Below are positions 48,100-60,300 of a stretch of 64,000 nucleotides of DNA, piece after piece. Numbering within the stretch: the first letter of the stretch is position 1; each line of letters starts with the position of its first letter. This DNA is from Artocarpus heterophyllus (Eukaryota > Streptophyta > Magnoliopsida > Rosales > Moraceae): assembly GCA_025403435.1 (NCBI GenBank), contig CM046348.1, positions 25,975,899-26,039,898 of the forward strand, read 5' to 3'. The notes below the pieces were generated by a model, which was not told the origin of the DNA, did no database searches, and was given only the letters and a program-made list of their open reading frames with translations. Position numbers and translations under genes: made by a program.

Positions 48100-48698
48100 T
48101 GTTTTGGGCAATCTCCCTAGGCCAAGGTCTAAAGACGAGATCAAAAGAAAGCCCAACAAGGTCCCAAGTATAAAAAGACCCTTCAATGGGTGAGAGAATC
48201 GTTCATAGCTTCTTAAGAAGCCAACATAAGTTTAAGAGGATATGGAGTCGAGATAATACAATGTTTAAGTTCACTCGACCTTAAGACGTGAAGTTTAAAT
48301 TACAAAATGAGTAATAGAATCTCCATGAATCAGGGAATTCAACCCTTCATGTGTAATATTGGAAAGTCAATAACAAAGATAATGGGACTAAAATAAAGAA
48401 AAGGAATATGTCTTATTTTATTAAGATTTTATTTATTATTTCATTTAATTATTTTATACGTAAACTTGCAACTATAAATAGGGGTGGAAAACCTCAAAGA
48501 AGGGATTTGTGTCTCCCATATTGTAGTGTATTCTCAAAAGAATAGTGAAGAAACTTTCTAAAAAGTGGACGTAGCTCACACACGTGAACCACTATAATTT
48601 CTGGTGTCGTTATTGTTCTGCACTTTAATTCCTTGTTTTACATAAATATCGTGGGTGATTTGTGAGGATTGTCATTGATTAATTTTTTACCATCAATA
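48100..48698 (+). repeat. 3' LTR of the gypsy element
   Basis: Partner of 24807-25404; TG...TA ends (the final CA mutated). TATA-like AAGTATAAAAAGACC at about 48167-48181 and CTATAAATAGG near 48472. Followed by AAATG (48699-48703), the target duplication. Confidence 0.92.
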
Positions 48699-48837
48699 AA
48701 ATGCATTGTAACGATATTAAGGACAGTTTTTTAAGACAAACTCCCCTTCAAATTAGACGACCTCCAAGGATTAATTCAAAATTCCTTCACTACTTTAGAG
48801 CTCTTATGGGAATTTAGTGGAGAATTTAGACTCAAAA

Positions 48838-49080
48838 CACTACAACAATTAGTACATTAAACAACAGCAATTAGATGACAGTTTTTAGAAACCTTTCTCA
48901 TAAGTAACGCAGCACGAAAACCTCTACGTTTCATATTTTCATGCCACACTTTAAACGAAAATTTCTAAAAAAAAAAACCGCCTTCTAATATTTAATATTT
49001 AATGACGGTGTTTGTCTAAGTTGTCGTCTAATATACTTTCTTAAGCATGCAATTCAAAAATTAAACCCTCATAACAATCT
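48838..49080 (+). mobile_element. Possible CACTA-type terminus
   Basis: CACTACAACAATTAGTACAT at 48838 looks like the CACTA terminal repeat of plant En/Spm-type elements and is followed by subterminal phrases containing GATGACAG, GACGG and GTCGTC. No matching opposite end was located, so this is a fragment at best. Confidence 0.4.
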
Positions 49081-50861
49081 CTCAGTCTCAGTCCGGCTGT
49101 CATCTTCTCCTTTCTTCGTCATGTTTGATCCACCACCATCGATTCGTTACTCCTTTATTGTTCCATCAAGTCCGTGAACGTCTCTATCGCCTCACCTATT
49201 CCTCCATCACTGTCGTTTCCTCGCCCTTGCCAACTTTTGCCTCCAGGTAAGTTTGCCCCTCTTCCATGGACCATATTACTCCATTAGGATTGTTGGCTTA
49301 GAAATTTAAAATAATTTATGATGGGTTCCTCCCAAAGCACTTTTAGTTTTAGTTTCGTTTAGCGTTATTGATTAGTGTTATAAAAAAAAATGTGCTTTTT
49401 CTTCTTGGTTCAATTATATAAAAAAAACAAAAAACAAAAAACAAAAAAAAAGTGATTTTTCTTACTTGAAAAGTGTATACTTGATGACCTTTGAAAGTTC
49501 CAACAATTTTATTGGTGGTGGATGACAAAGTTTGTGAAAGAAATTAAATGCAGCACTTAAATTTGGTAGCAATCATCCTGAGGTTGCATAGTTGCATATT
49601 TTCTAGTTGGTGGAATTTGAATTGAGCCATTGTCTTTTTACTTGCAATTTGGTTGTTAGAATACACAAATAAACAAATTAAAACAAAAGGCAATAACATG
49701 ATCTGGTGTTTCAGTTTTTCATAAAAGTGGTCCAAAACCATCATCTACAACACTTCTTCTGTGCTTTATGTGTGTGTCTTGTAGTCTCTTAACTAGAGGA
49801 ATTAAAACAGAATTAATTTATGTGAATAATTTCACTATTATACCAATTGTAAATAAAATAAACAAATGATATAAACTTTGCTTTGTATTGCACCTGGTTC
49901 AATACTGATTTATGGTATTAGCTTCAAGCCTTTCTTTCAGCTTTATACCCAATTGTCATAAAACATCATTGCTGCTCTTTCCTGGATACTAAACTAATGC
50001 ATGGAATCAGCATGATCTTCGAATGGCATGGTCTTCCATTTTTGTTTAAAATTCATGTGAAAGCATAGAGAATAATGTCCATTTACTCGACTTAATATAA
50101 GCTGTTTTTTTTCCTTCTCTATTGTCTGTAGACTATTTCATTTGATATCTTGAGATATTTGCTGGACAATAGGAATGAGAAAGAAACCAAGGAACAATGT
50201 CATGGGATCAGGGCGTGGCAGGATTATATACAATATTGCCTAAATCCGTAATATTATGTCTCATAGTTCTGCAAATGTTGGAGCTGTGTTATGATGCAAC
50301 AATTTTAAGGGACGAAAACAAAAACATCTGAGAAGAAATTGATAACAAACTCTGTATTAAAATAGGATGAAGCTTGTCAAAAGTTCTTCCAACGAATTTA
50401 CTAAGTAAAGAGTGAAAAAATAAAACAACCATCAGAGACTTAGCTTGATGGTGTGTGGTAGAACAACATGGGAAGAAGGAGCACGTAAGCGTGCGGCTTA
50501 CTAAATAGTGAGAGAGGAGACTAAAACACAGCAGCCATTTGAACATGGAGAGGTAAATAGGCGTTCAAGAATCATGGTGTTTGGAGAATTATGAATAGAG
50601 CGAGTAATCAATGTAAAGAAACGATTGACAAGACTTGGGAGGTGCTAAAATAGCCCAAGGATTAAGAGAAAATTAACATGAATTGGAAGGAGCTAAGATA
50701 GCCTAAGAGTAAAAGAAGAAAAAGAAAGGGCAAGAGCTAAATCAAAAAGATCTAAGGAAGAAAAGCATGTTGATACAAATCGTGTTAATTACTCCTTAAG
50801 GGAAATAGATCAATTATTAGTACGAAAGAAAAGTATATCGATACAAGTATGATTTAGTAAC
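49081..50861. other. Non-coding stretch, no gene recognised
   Basis: AT-rich with poly-A (49424-49452). A short CT-rich piece at 49087-49260 looks like UTR or TE leader but has no reading frame that can be assigned. Minus-strand ORFs at 49544-49744 and 50289-50546 have no recognisable family. Confidence 0.4.
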
Positions 50862-51690
50862 ACGCAAGGATGAAAATATAGATATCAGTAAAAATATCAG
50901 TACTTTAATTTTACAGAAATTTTGAGAAAAATATCGATGAAAATTGTGATAAAAATTACGAAAATTATAAAAATTTTACATTAAATATATCTCTAATACT
51001 TTAAAATACAATAAACATTAAAAAGAAACATAAATAAAAATGATTTACATAATAAACTCCATACATAGTAGATTTGTCAATACCAAAAGAAAGTTTTATA
51101 AGGCTCAAATATAAGTGGAATTCTATCTTGATTTAAACATTATTAGTGCCATGATATGTTCTTTAAGTAGCACTGAATATAGTTATAAAAAAGTCATATA
51201 TAGGTTTCTTGACTTCTTACTATATTTCCATAAATGGAAACTATTTCTAATTGTTTAACTGAGACGGTACTGGTATGCTCAGATAAGGATAATTAAAGAT
51301 TCCAGAATTATCATGCTTTTCAAAGTCCTGATTATATGTATAATAAACATGATGAGCCTCATTGAAAAAGCTACTATAATTAGACCTTAAATTCATTAAT
51401 TATAAACTCATAGAAATATTCATTTGTTAAAAGTATAAAATACTTATAAATTTTTTAAAAGAAAAAAAATGTATTAAATTTTGTAATTTCTGATATTACC
51501 AAAATTTGGTTGAAATTTTTATGATATATACCAAAATTTTATGCAAAATGCTTGATAGATTTTCAGATATCGATATTTCCACTTATATTTACTGATATTT
51601 TTTATATTTCTTTAATATTTTTCCGAAATCAATATTAAAATAGAAAAATATTTCGTTACCTTGAAATTTCCAAAATTTCGTCCATGATAA
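50862..51690. repeat. AT-rich inverted-repeat element (MITE-like)
   Basis: The left edge TAACACGCAAGGATGAAAAT, followed by repeated ATATCGAT/AATATCAG phrases, mirrors the right edge, which read inwards gives TTATCATGGACGAAATTTTG followed by TATCAGTAAATATAAG and ATATCGATATC. The middle is non-coding. The arms are diverged and alignment is by eye; exact ends and target duplication are unclear. Confidence 0.45.
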
Positions 51691-52071
51691 CATGTAGTAA
51701 TCATCATGACAACTGCTGGTTGTGAGAATTGCATCTCTCACATTCGATTTCATGACATTGTTTTAATATATTAATTATCATTTTGCTCATATTTTTAGTT
51801 AGATATCATTGTTATCTTAACAGTGAACATTGTACACTTCTTTTTTTTCTTTATTAAGTAGGTATTATATTATCAACATATCGTTCTCTAGTTCATTAAG
51901 CTAATGCATGCTATATCTACAAGTATACTTATCAGTTATCTGCATCAATTTTTATGATCTTGTTTACAATATTCTTACATGTAGCATGTGGATGTCCTCA
52001 CGGACTTGCAAACAATACACAGGAGTTTTGATGATAGATTAGCCAGCATTTTTATAAAAAATGCCACAAGT

Positions 52072-52520
52072 AGGGCTATGCAACTAAACCAGCAAACCGC
52101 AGAGCCAGACAAATTCTACAGTTTTTAGCAATTTGTGATCGAATTGGACCATTTAGATTCGTACATATGTTTATTATTTTTACAAGATATGCGTATGTTT
52201 GTATGTGAGATACATATAAAAAAAAATCTTATTTTCTTCGTGTTTATAATTTCAAAGTTTAAATTGGTTAAAATTACCTCAAAATAATTATAATTAAAAA
52301 AAGTCACCAATGTCCAAAAAATTAAAAAGTCAATCAAACAGTTTGAACCACGATTTAAATTGAATCAAACCGCTCTATGATGATCAAGTCTAGTAGTTTG
52401 GTCTCCTTACACTCCGGTCAGGTTTGTATTTCCTTGTGGTCCGGTCAAGTTTGTATGTTTTCTAAACCAACAAAACGATTTAGGTTAAAAAACGTAATGG
52501 CTTGGGACCTGATAGGAATA
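52072..52520. other. Possible hAT-like non-autonomous fragment
   Basis: From TAGGGCTATGCAACTAAACC onward the sequence repeats AAACC/GGTTT and CCGGTCA(A/G)GTTTGTAT phrases (52417 and 52440), as subterminal regions of hAT-like repeats do. No matching right terminus was found. Confidence 0.3.
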
Positions 52521-53247
52521 AACCATGCACACTCTTAGCCACAAGAACTGAGAGGTCAACATATTGACTTCCCAGCATCCTTTAGATCCCAAGGAGTAAT
52601 CTTCATTTATTTTAGTTTAAGACAAAAAAACAAATTCAGGTTTCTCAGTTATTCTTAAAAATTTAATTTAGAAAAAATACCCAGAATATACTCTATCTTG
52701 CCTAAATATCACATTTATCCCTCTTACTATGCAAATGTCCAGTACACCTATTGTGTTTATAAAATTATACTCAAAATGCCCCTGAAACAATTAAATTTTT
52801 AAAATTTCAATCTTATTCTTCTCAATTTATAATAAATTTAATTTCAAACGACTTAACTAAAAAAATAAATAAAAACTAAGTTAAGATGTTTATATAAATA
52901 TTTCAATTGTGCAAATACTTCGATTATTTTTAGAGTTTTTAACTTTTTAATATTGATTTTCTTTTGCATTTTGGTTTGTAATAATGTTTTTAAATTATAT
53001 TTAGTAAAGGTTAGATGGGGTACTGTTGTTTTTGAAAAAGTTTTATTACTTCAGGAGGTATTTTGAGTATGATTTTAAAAACACAATGGATGTTTTGGGC
53101 ATTTTCATAATAAGAGGGACAAAAATAGTATTTAAACAACACACAGGATACGTTTTGTGTATTTTTCCTTCAAATTATGTATACTGATACTAGTTGGTAG
53201 GTTTTTTGATGTACCGACAAACATAACAATAAAAAGACAATCTAACC

Positions 53248-53251
<4 letters not shown>

Positions 53252-53288
<37 letters not shown>
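53252..53288. repeat. AT dinucleotide microsatellite
   Basis: About 37 bases of uninterrupted alternating AT, followed by AAAGACGAG. Confidence 0.9.
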
Positions 53289-53291
<3 letters not shown>

Positions 53292-54090
53292 ACGAGAAAA
53301 AGCTGTAAGCCATTGCATGATTAAAAGAAAATCAAATCGTTGAGATTTAAGCTGCACATGCATCCAAAAAGGTAAGATGTACGCTATTTCAGGTGCACTA
53401 TATGCAGCCCTGAATCTTTATTTCTTCCTTTAATTCTACCTTCAGCGAAAATACAAAGTGAAAAACTCGGGTACATGCAGTGTGCAAGGCAATGAGATAA
53501 GGGAGAAATGGAGTCATAAAACATCTGTACAAAGCTTTATATATCATCCAATTCACGTTTCCTTCCTCTACACGACCAACACCAACAGGATGGTTCACTT
53601 CTATACAAATTTCGACAGCCCCTAAACCCTAAATTATTGATATTGACACGTAAAAATATTTGCAAATGGATTTCAAAGACCCAGAAGTACAAAAAAGGAC
53701 ATTAGAAAAAAAAAACAAAACAAAACAAAAAACAAAACTCCGAAGGAGAGATCCTGCACAAACCGGCGAGCAATGCATATGGCTGCAGAGAGACTTCACA
53801 ATTCCAGCAATATGCTTCCCCTTATTCTTCTTTCTCTGGTTGAATATCAATTTGTTACTTACTCTATACAACAGCAAAACGCTCTCTGCCTCTTCCTTCT
53901 CCTGCGATACTTACTTTCCATGAATATTATGAAGTATCCGTAAATTAAAAAAGTGGACACCACCATCGTATGAACGCTGATATTGCAATTCGTTGGCTTC
54001 TCCTCTACAATTTACACTTAAATACCTATGAAATAGTTAGCACCCTCGTCCCCATTTCACAAGGCTAAGAGTAGGATCATTGGTACGTTG

Positions 54091-57000
54091 TTAATTCTCT
54101 GCCTTTTCATCCAGACTTTCCTTTGGGCTGTCAAGTGGGTCCCCTACATAAGACCCGTCTGGCTGACGGATGCATATGTTCAAATTGCTAGAAATGAAAG
54201 GTTCCTGGAGGATTAGCAACCATGTAGATAGGGTCAATAGGGTTTCTGTTAGACGATGACTACAAGAAAGAATAACTCCTCATAAACCCTTCATGAATTG
54301 AAAAGCTTTTCTTATTAGTGGAAACAGTAATAGAATACAAACAAGCATAGCAGGAAATAGCATAGCCTTCCGATGCTTAGTCCAGATGACCAGAAAACAA
54401 ACTAATCAACTGAAAGAAAACATCCGGAAAAGCAAAACGGAAAGAGATAAAAAAAAAACATATTACCTGATCACCAGTCTCTTGGCCCTCTGAGTGAAAG
54501 AGAATCGGCCGACATCGCTTGTCTTCATTCATGAGGCTTGAATTTTGGAAGTGTGTTACAAGCGCAGTCTTACCCTGGATTCGGGCAAATGCCAATGATG
54601 CAACCTTTTCACTATTAAACTTCTCCCACTTTATGCCATTAAATGCCTGCAAAAATTTGGTGGTTCATGGAAACCAGAAAGCTTAAACAGGTTACTTTTC
54701 TTTTAAACAATTAAACAGGTTATTTTGCTGCAGCAGATGATAATTTTTTAAGTTTTAAGGATTTCTTGTGAACTTTTTAACAAATGAGACGGTAAGAAAG
54801 GGACCAAAACTAACCTTGTAGAAGGGTATAATGCTAGAAGGAGACACCATATTGATGAAGGCATAACCCACATTGCACTTATTCTGCAAGTAGGAGAATA
54901 GGAGTAAAACCATCAGCAAAAATCCAGTTTGAGAAGATCATAAAACCTTTTTTTTTTTTTTTTTTTTTTGGTACAAGTAAAAAATAAAAATATTTCAGGA
55001 AGAGTAATAGTTTTCATTATCTTCTTTTAAGTTAGTGACATGTCAGATTCTTCTAGTAATTATAGTAATTGCCAACAGTAGCATTCTATAATTATTTGAA
55101 GCAATTATTGACGTGGCAGTGACCAAAAAAAATAATTCTTTTCTATTTTTTTCATTAGTACTCTAAAAAAGTCTCTAAAACTTGGCACAACTAAGCCTTG
55201 ATCTCAGCGTGAGGCCAATTAGGCAAAGATTAGTTACGATTAAGAGATAAAGAGATAAAGAGGAAAATATTAAAGTTTGTAGTGGAAATAAATGACCTTG
55301 AAATCAATTGGCAAGTACAAAAAATCATAAGTGCCCCGATGATTTTCATCAATAGCAGCCAACAACATCTTTGAAGTGTACCTAATAAGATGAAAAGAGA
55401 AAAGGAAGTTTAAATATGAAGGCATATTTCTTTAAACACCTTGAATAAAACTGACAAACAATATGTTTTAAAGGCGTGTGCGAAAAATGTTCTTACTTAT
55501 TAGGGATATTTTTTATCATTAAAGTAGTCCTAGTATCCTCCCCGCTGATAATCTTATCTATATCAAGCTGATACTGCTTCTTGCTATCCAAATTTCCACT
55601 ATTCTCAACTCGGCGACTTCGGCTGCGTTCAGCCAAGCCCTCTACAGTGGTTGCCGGTGATCCTGCAAAAGAACCATTCCCAAGGAAAACTGAACCGGGC
55701 TTTGGCAAAGAAAGCATTCTGAAGCTTGGTGAACCATTTTCAATAATATTTCCAGGAAGACCAACACCAGCACTCAAGGAAGAACAACCACCAATATTCA
55801 CAATGTAATTCCCATTGTTTCTATTTAAACCAACACCTCCAAAAACTGGATTCATGAAAGATGTTTCTGGAGACTCTGGGAAGAATCCAAAATGCCTCTC
55901 AAGAGGCACATTAGATGGAGCAGATCCCACGTGATGATGGTGAGATGACCCAATGAGAGAGCCATGACGACTAGAGTATGAATAGCCCTGTCCCTGTCCA
56001 CTAGATGAGAAAGGGCGCCCCACAGATGATGTTGGCCAGGCAGAAGAATTTGAACGCTCGGGATAAGTGGTTGGACTTCCCCAAAGAAACTGCGGACCAG
56101 ACAATGTTCCAACAGCAGATGAATTGGAATTTGATTCACCTAACGAAATGGGTCCAGGACTTGTGCCCAATTTCTGATCAGTAAAGGAATGTGAATGTTG
56201 ATAGGCTGTTGCTTGTGTTGAATTAGTAGTGTTATATATCTGATTTGCAGGGTTAAACCTTCCCTGGTCCTTGCCAATAGGTGCAATCTTCGGGGAGTTA
56301 GAGAGATGAGGTGGGAGAATTGAAGCTAAGCCAGTCAAGTGGTTGCTACTTACAGGGCTGAGACCTCCCAGACCAGGAGACTTACTAAAACCGTGCATGG
56401 GATTATGTTCAACTGGACTGCCAAAATGCCAGTTACCTAGAGCGATTGAAGCTATTTCAGATTACAATTCGCCATACATTTGAGATAACCACAAATAAAA
56501 ATAGAGGCCTTAGATCAAAGGAAGTGCAGATGGGATATACCTGGAGGAGAGTTGGCCATTGGTGATCCCACTTGAGGTCGGAAACTTCTAGATTCATCTT
56601 GTTCAAGCTCTTGACTCAGTTGTTGCATCAAGCTAAACAAAAAAGAATAATAAATTACAGGTTTTACACCAGATTAATGAACAATCAAATGGTAGATTCA
56701 GGATACAATACGAGCAAAATCCAGGAGTTATTTTCAGGGAACTGGTAACTTAGAGTGATACAAAAGTTGACCAAAACTATTGCAGCTAGAGTTGCAAAAT
56801 TCTGAAATAGGAGAAGCTTGAAATTCCAGAAGTCAGAGAATGCTATAGAGAGACAAGGCAATTTGAACCCAGCAACTACTCAGATGAAATTTTCTACACA
56901 GCTTTTGTCAGAGCAAATTTACACTCAAAGCCCTCTAGTTGCCAATCTAGATCATCATACTCACAACATGAGACAGAATAAAATTCTTGCTATTCTCCCA

Positions 57001-58907
57001 TAGATTGCTATCAGCTTAATCAAGCAAAAGACCCGACAATTTGAATTGCTGAGACAGAAAAACACACAGTAAGAGAGAGTAAAGCATACTTTCGACGCGC
57101 TCCACCAGGGCGGCTTGGTTCAAGTTTTATACGTTTGCCAGCTATGTCACTCCTATTCAATGCTCGGAGGGCAGCTTCTGCAGCTCGAACATCATAAAAT
57201 TCAATGAATTTATGGTGTCTCTTGTGTGGTGTTTCTCTAATCTGCATTTGCATATGAGAACAATCACAATTCATAATTAACAAAGTAACAAATTCATATA
57301 TTCCTAAAAGCTCAAATAGTCCTTCCAAAAAAAAGCTTCAAATAGATTAATCTCTGTGTTTGTGTGTGTGTATGTGTGTGTACATAGGTGATACAGACTA
57401 GCAACTATAAAACTTATACCTCTTTGACCTCACCATAAGCCCCAAATATTTGACGAAGGTCGTCATTTGATACTGTAGCATCCAAATTGAACACTACCAG
57501 AGTTCCTTGGTTAATATCCTTCTCTGATGGGTTATCCTGAAATTTTAGCGGAGAAAAATCTCGTTTTATATTTGATGTCAACATAAGTAACCCTTTCAAA
57601 TAGAATCACATGAGAGGCATTATCATTCAAACCTTGGGAATTGAAAAATGAATGTCAAGTTTTCTTCGTCTCAAGGGTTTATTCTGTAATGCACGCATTG
57701 CAGTACGAGCAGCTCGTATATCATAGTAAGATATCATCACAAAGCCTCTATGCTTGCATGCAGTGTATAAAGTTCTGATATCTCCATATTGCTACCAAGA
57801 ATAAGGGATGGGGAGCATTCCATTATCAATAAACAATAAAAAGAACAGAAAGGAATGTGACAATTGTTTATTCACATATTCACAAGGCGCATTGCACCAA
57901 AAAAAAAAAAAAGAGGACGGAAAATCACCAATTAAAATTTTCGTAAGCACATATAAATGTTAGCCAAACTTTGGAAAATAAGAAAAAAGCACAATGAAAG
58001 CAAGACAGTGTCAAAAGTAACTGTCATGTAAAACACCTCAAAAAGAGATCTCAATTCAGAGTCCTCGACATTGCTATTAATGTTTCGAACAAACAAGGTT
58101 CTTGATGGATGCTCCCCATATGGGTGTTCCCCAGCCACTGTTCCCACACCATTTGGCAGTGGATAAGGATTCACTCCGTTTGAGGTCATCCCATCAGTAA
58201 TGCTCATTTTGGATACGCCCATGCCAAGGCCCCCTTGGGATTCTAAATCCATTTCCATTCCCCCTCCACTGCCAAAAAAATCATAATCTTCCATGTCCTC
58301 AAGTTGACTAGGCAATCCACTCAGGTCAAAATCATCAGTTAAACCAGCTAAAAGCTCATCTTCATCATCAGGAAGCATGTTTCCAATTTTGTTTGGTTCA
58401 ACATCTTCAAGGGGATCTTTTTCCCCTTTTCCATGGTCAACCTTATTTAAATTAGGCAGGCCATCATCAATTGATTTACCACTGTGCCCCAAGTCGGTGA
58501 AATTCACTGCATGCCCACAAAACAAATCTTAATATAGCAAATATCACAGATAAAGATCCATAATATGTTGTAGGAAAAGACCAAATGAATAAAGGCTGAC
58601 ATACATTTCTCATGTGGAAGGACAGGCAATGAGGTAGAAAACAAGCCGGCATCATTTGGTGCATGATATGAATCAGTTTCGCGTAAGATCCCCCACAAGT
58701 TGCTTCCCATCTTTCTAGGAAAACTAACTGATGGAATCTCCGATGGACCTACACACAATCGCAAATGGCTTCTCAAGGACTCATAAACAAATAAATATGT
58801 AAAAGTAAAAGGGGTGGGTGCATAATGTAATGCTACATCAATCAATTTAAGACAACGGAGAAACCTTCACCGTGACTTGATATAGAATCTACAGAATGCT
58901 TCTCCAT
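54091..58907 (-). CDS. AML2/AML5-like: MEI2-like RNA-binding protein, AML2/AML5-like (12 coding exons)
   Basis: Minus-strand coding exons: 58907-58865, 58748-58605, 58506-58037, 57791-57633, 57536-57420, 57241-57090, 56632-56541, 56436-55497, 55381-55297, 54883-54815, 54646-54467 and 54204-54091 (TAA). All introns are GT-AG, every phase agrees, and total coding length is 2,565 nt, i.e. 854 residues, usual for the family. The acidic N-terminus (about 63-150) precedes RRM1 at about 195-272 (HPSRTLFVRNINSNVEDSEL), RRM2 at 283-357 (GTLVVFNLDATVSNDDLRQI) and a Ser/Gly/His-rich linker. The MEI2-type C-terminal RRM3 is at about 696-817 (TRTTLMIKNIPNKY, then [20 protein letters not shown]). RRM3 is the diagnostic RNA-binding domain of fission-yeast Mei2 relatives. 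Plant members act in meiosis and vegetative meristem growth. The start at MEKHSVDSISSHGEG is the first ATG in its exon. Subclade (2/5) is inferred from RRM1 wording; confidence in the family is very high. Confidence 0.96.
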
Positions 58908-60300
58908 GTTGATTGACAACTTTCTGCCTGCCCAAGGGAAGTGAAAGAGCTCAACGACTCAAGTTACGTCATGACAAGACCATGGGATGGACAGAAAGAA
59001 TTGCTAACACTATTCAAGCCGCCTACACAGGCAGTTAAAAACTTTGTAATTAAGTCTCTAACAAGAATCAAGCAAAAGCATTATAGAGTTCAAACACATG
59101 CCTTTAAAGCATACAAAAACAAAGATCATCGGCATAAAAGCAAATGCATCAATCTAGCTCTTTCTTCTTTTCAAAAGATTAAAAACAAATGCATAGCAAT
59201 CAATGCAGAAAACTAAATTTGGTAACTAAAAAAAGGCAGCAACAATTGTTAAGGCACATCTTTTTAACGCACACAGGAAGATGGACATGAAAATAAACAA
59301 ACAAACAAACAAACAAATAAATAAATAGTGATCTCCAAGGGAAAGTGTACGTATATGATTGAAATCAAGCTCAAGAGAGTGACATAACCAGGTCAACCGC
59401 ACAAACATCCACCAAAAGTTACCACAATTATTGAACGCTTACTGTCTACAGTGACAAAAAGGAATATCAAAGCCGCCAAACACTTCAACAGCCTACTGAT
59501 GAGCTGGATAGAGTTTGATTTAATGCCCAACATAAGAAATTCAGCTAAGATAGATAAAATCATGCAAAACACATGTGACATGTCAAGATAATTATAGAAC
59601 ACAAATTTAAAAAAAAAAAATAACAGCAGTGGAGAAATGCAGCAGAAGGACTCAAGAGCTAATACAAAAAGGTACCCAGGTCAGCACTGTTCTGCTCTCA
59701 AAACTGTTACTTTCTTGCTCTATGCCCCAGTTACCAAGCCCAAAACCCCAAAACACTGGAAGACTTTTTTTGCTATTTCGCCTCAATAGTAAACAAAATT
59801 ACATAAAAATATAAAAACCCCACATGCAATAATCAAACAATCATAAGCCCCACCAAAAAAAAAAATCAAAACCAAGTTACAACAAAAAAAAAAAAAAGAA
59901 TCCAAAGCAAACTTGAATTAGCTCAAAGAATTGAGAAACAGAAACAGAGAGAGAGTACCTGATAGGAAGAGGAGAGAGAAGTTAGAGAGAGTTCATCAGA
60001 AATGGGTAATTGAGCAGAAACTCAATCAAATCAACCGGTTTTTGTCTTGATCAAGGAAAATTATAGAAATAGAAATAGAGAGTTTCGTAGAAGCAGAAGA
60101 ATTTATTTCTTCCACTCTTCTATTTCCACCTCTCTCGCCGGGAAACCAAAGAAGAAAGAGAATGAAAAATTGTTTGTAATTTCCGTTCTTCTTCGTTCTC
60201 TCTCTCTCTTCTTTTTGTTTTTTTTCCTCAATAAGAAAGAGAATTAAAACGGAGGAAAATGATTGGAGGTGGGAGAAGCAGCTACTACTACATTAAAATT
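58908..60300 (-). promoter_or_regulatory. 5'UTR exon, 5'UTR intron and core promoter region of the MEI2-like gene
   Basis: A non-coding first exon appears to end at 59959 (minus strand TCAG|GTAC), giving an intron of about 1 kb whose acceptor lies just before 58925 (GGGCAG or GGCAG followed by AAAGTTGTCAATCAACATGG). The leader is GA-rich (GAGAGAGAGAGAACGAAGAA at 60214-60190 on the minus strand). The transcription start is estimated near 60250-60300 and was not proven; CT/GA-rich sequence continues to 60420, with no convincing TATA box. Confidence 0.6.

Larger units (their letters stand above)
24807..48698 (+). mobile_element. Ty3-gypsy element (Tat-like) carrying nested copia insertions
   Basis: LTRs of 598 and 599 bp lie at 24807-25404 and 48100-48698, flanked by the target duplication AAATG (24802-24806 and 48699-48703). 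Subtracting the solo LTR (28733-30661) and the nested copia with its extra target copy (about 11.2 kb) leaves about 10.7 kb of gypsy sequence. Order: gag, protease, RT, RNase H, integrase on the plus strand, then an antisense ORF before the 3' LTR. Tat placement rests on the gag style and the antisense ORF, a feature known from Tat-lineage elements. All frames are broken. Confidence 0.88.

Noticed and set aside
53660..53923. Plus-strand ORF of 87 residues downstream of the MEI2-like gene
   Set aside because: Overlaps its 3'UTR on the opposite strand; poly-K low-complexity start and no domain.
58941..59216. Plus-strand ORF of 91 residues
   Set aside because: Inside the 5'UTR intron of the MEI2-like gene, antisense, no domain.
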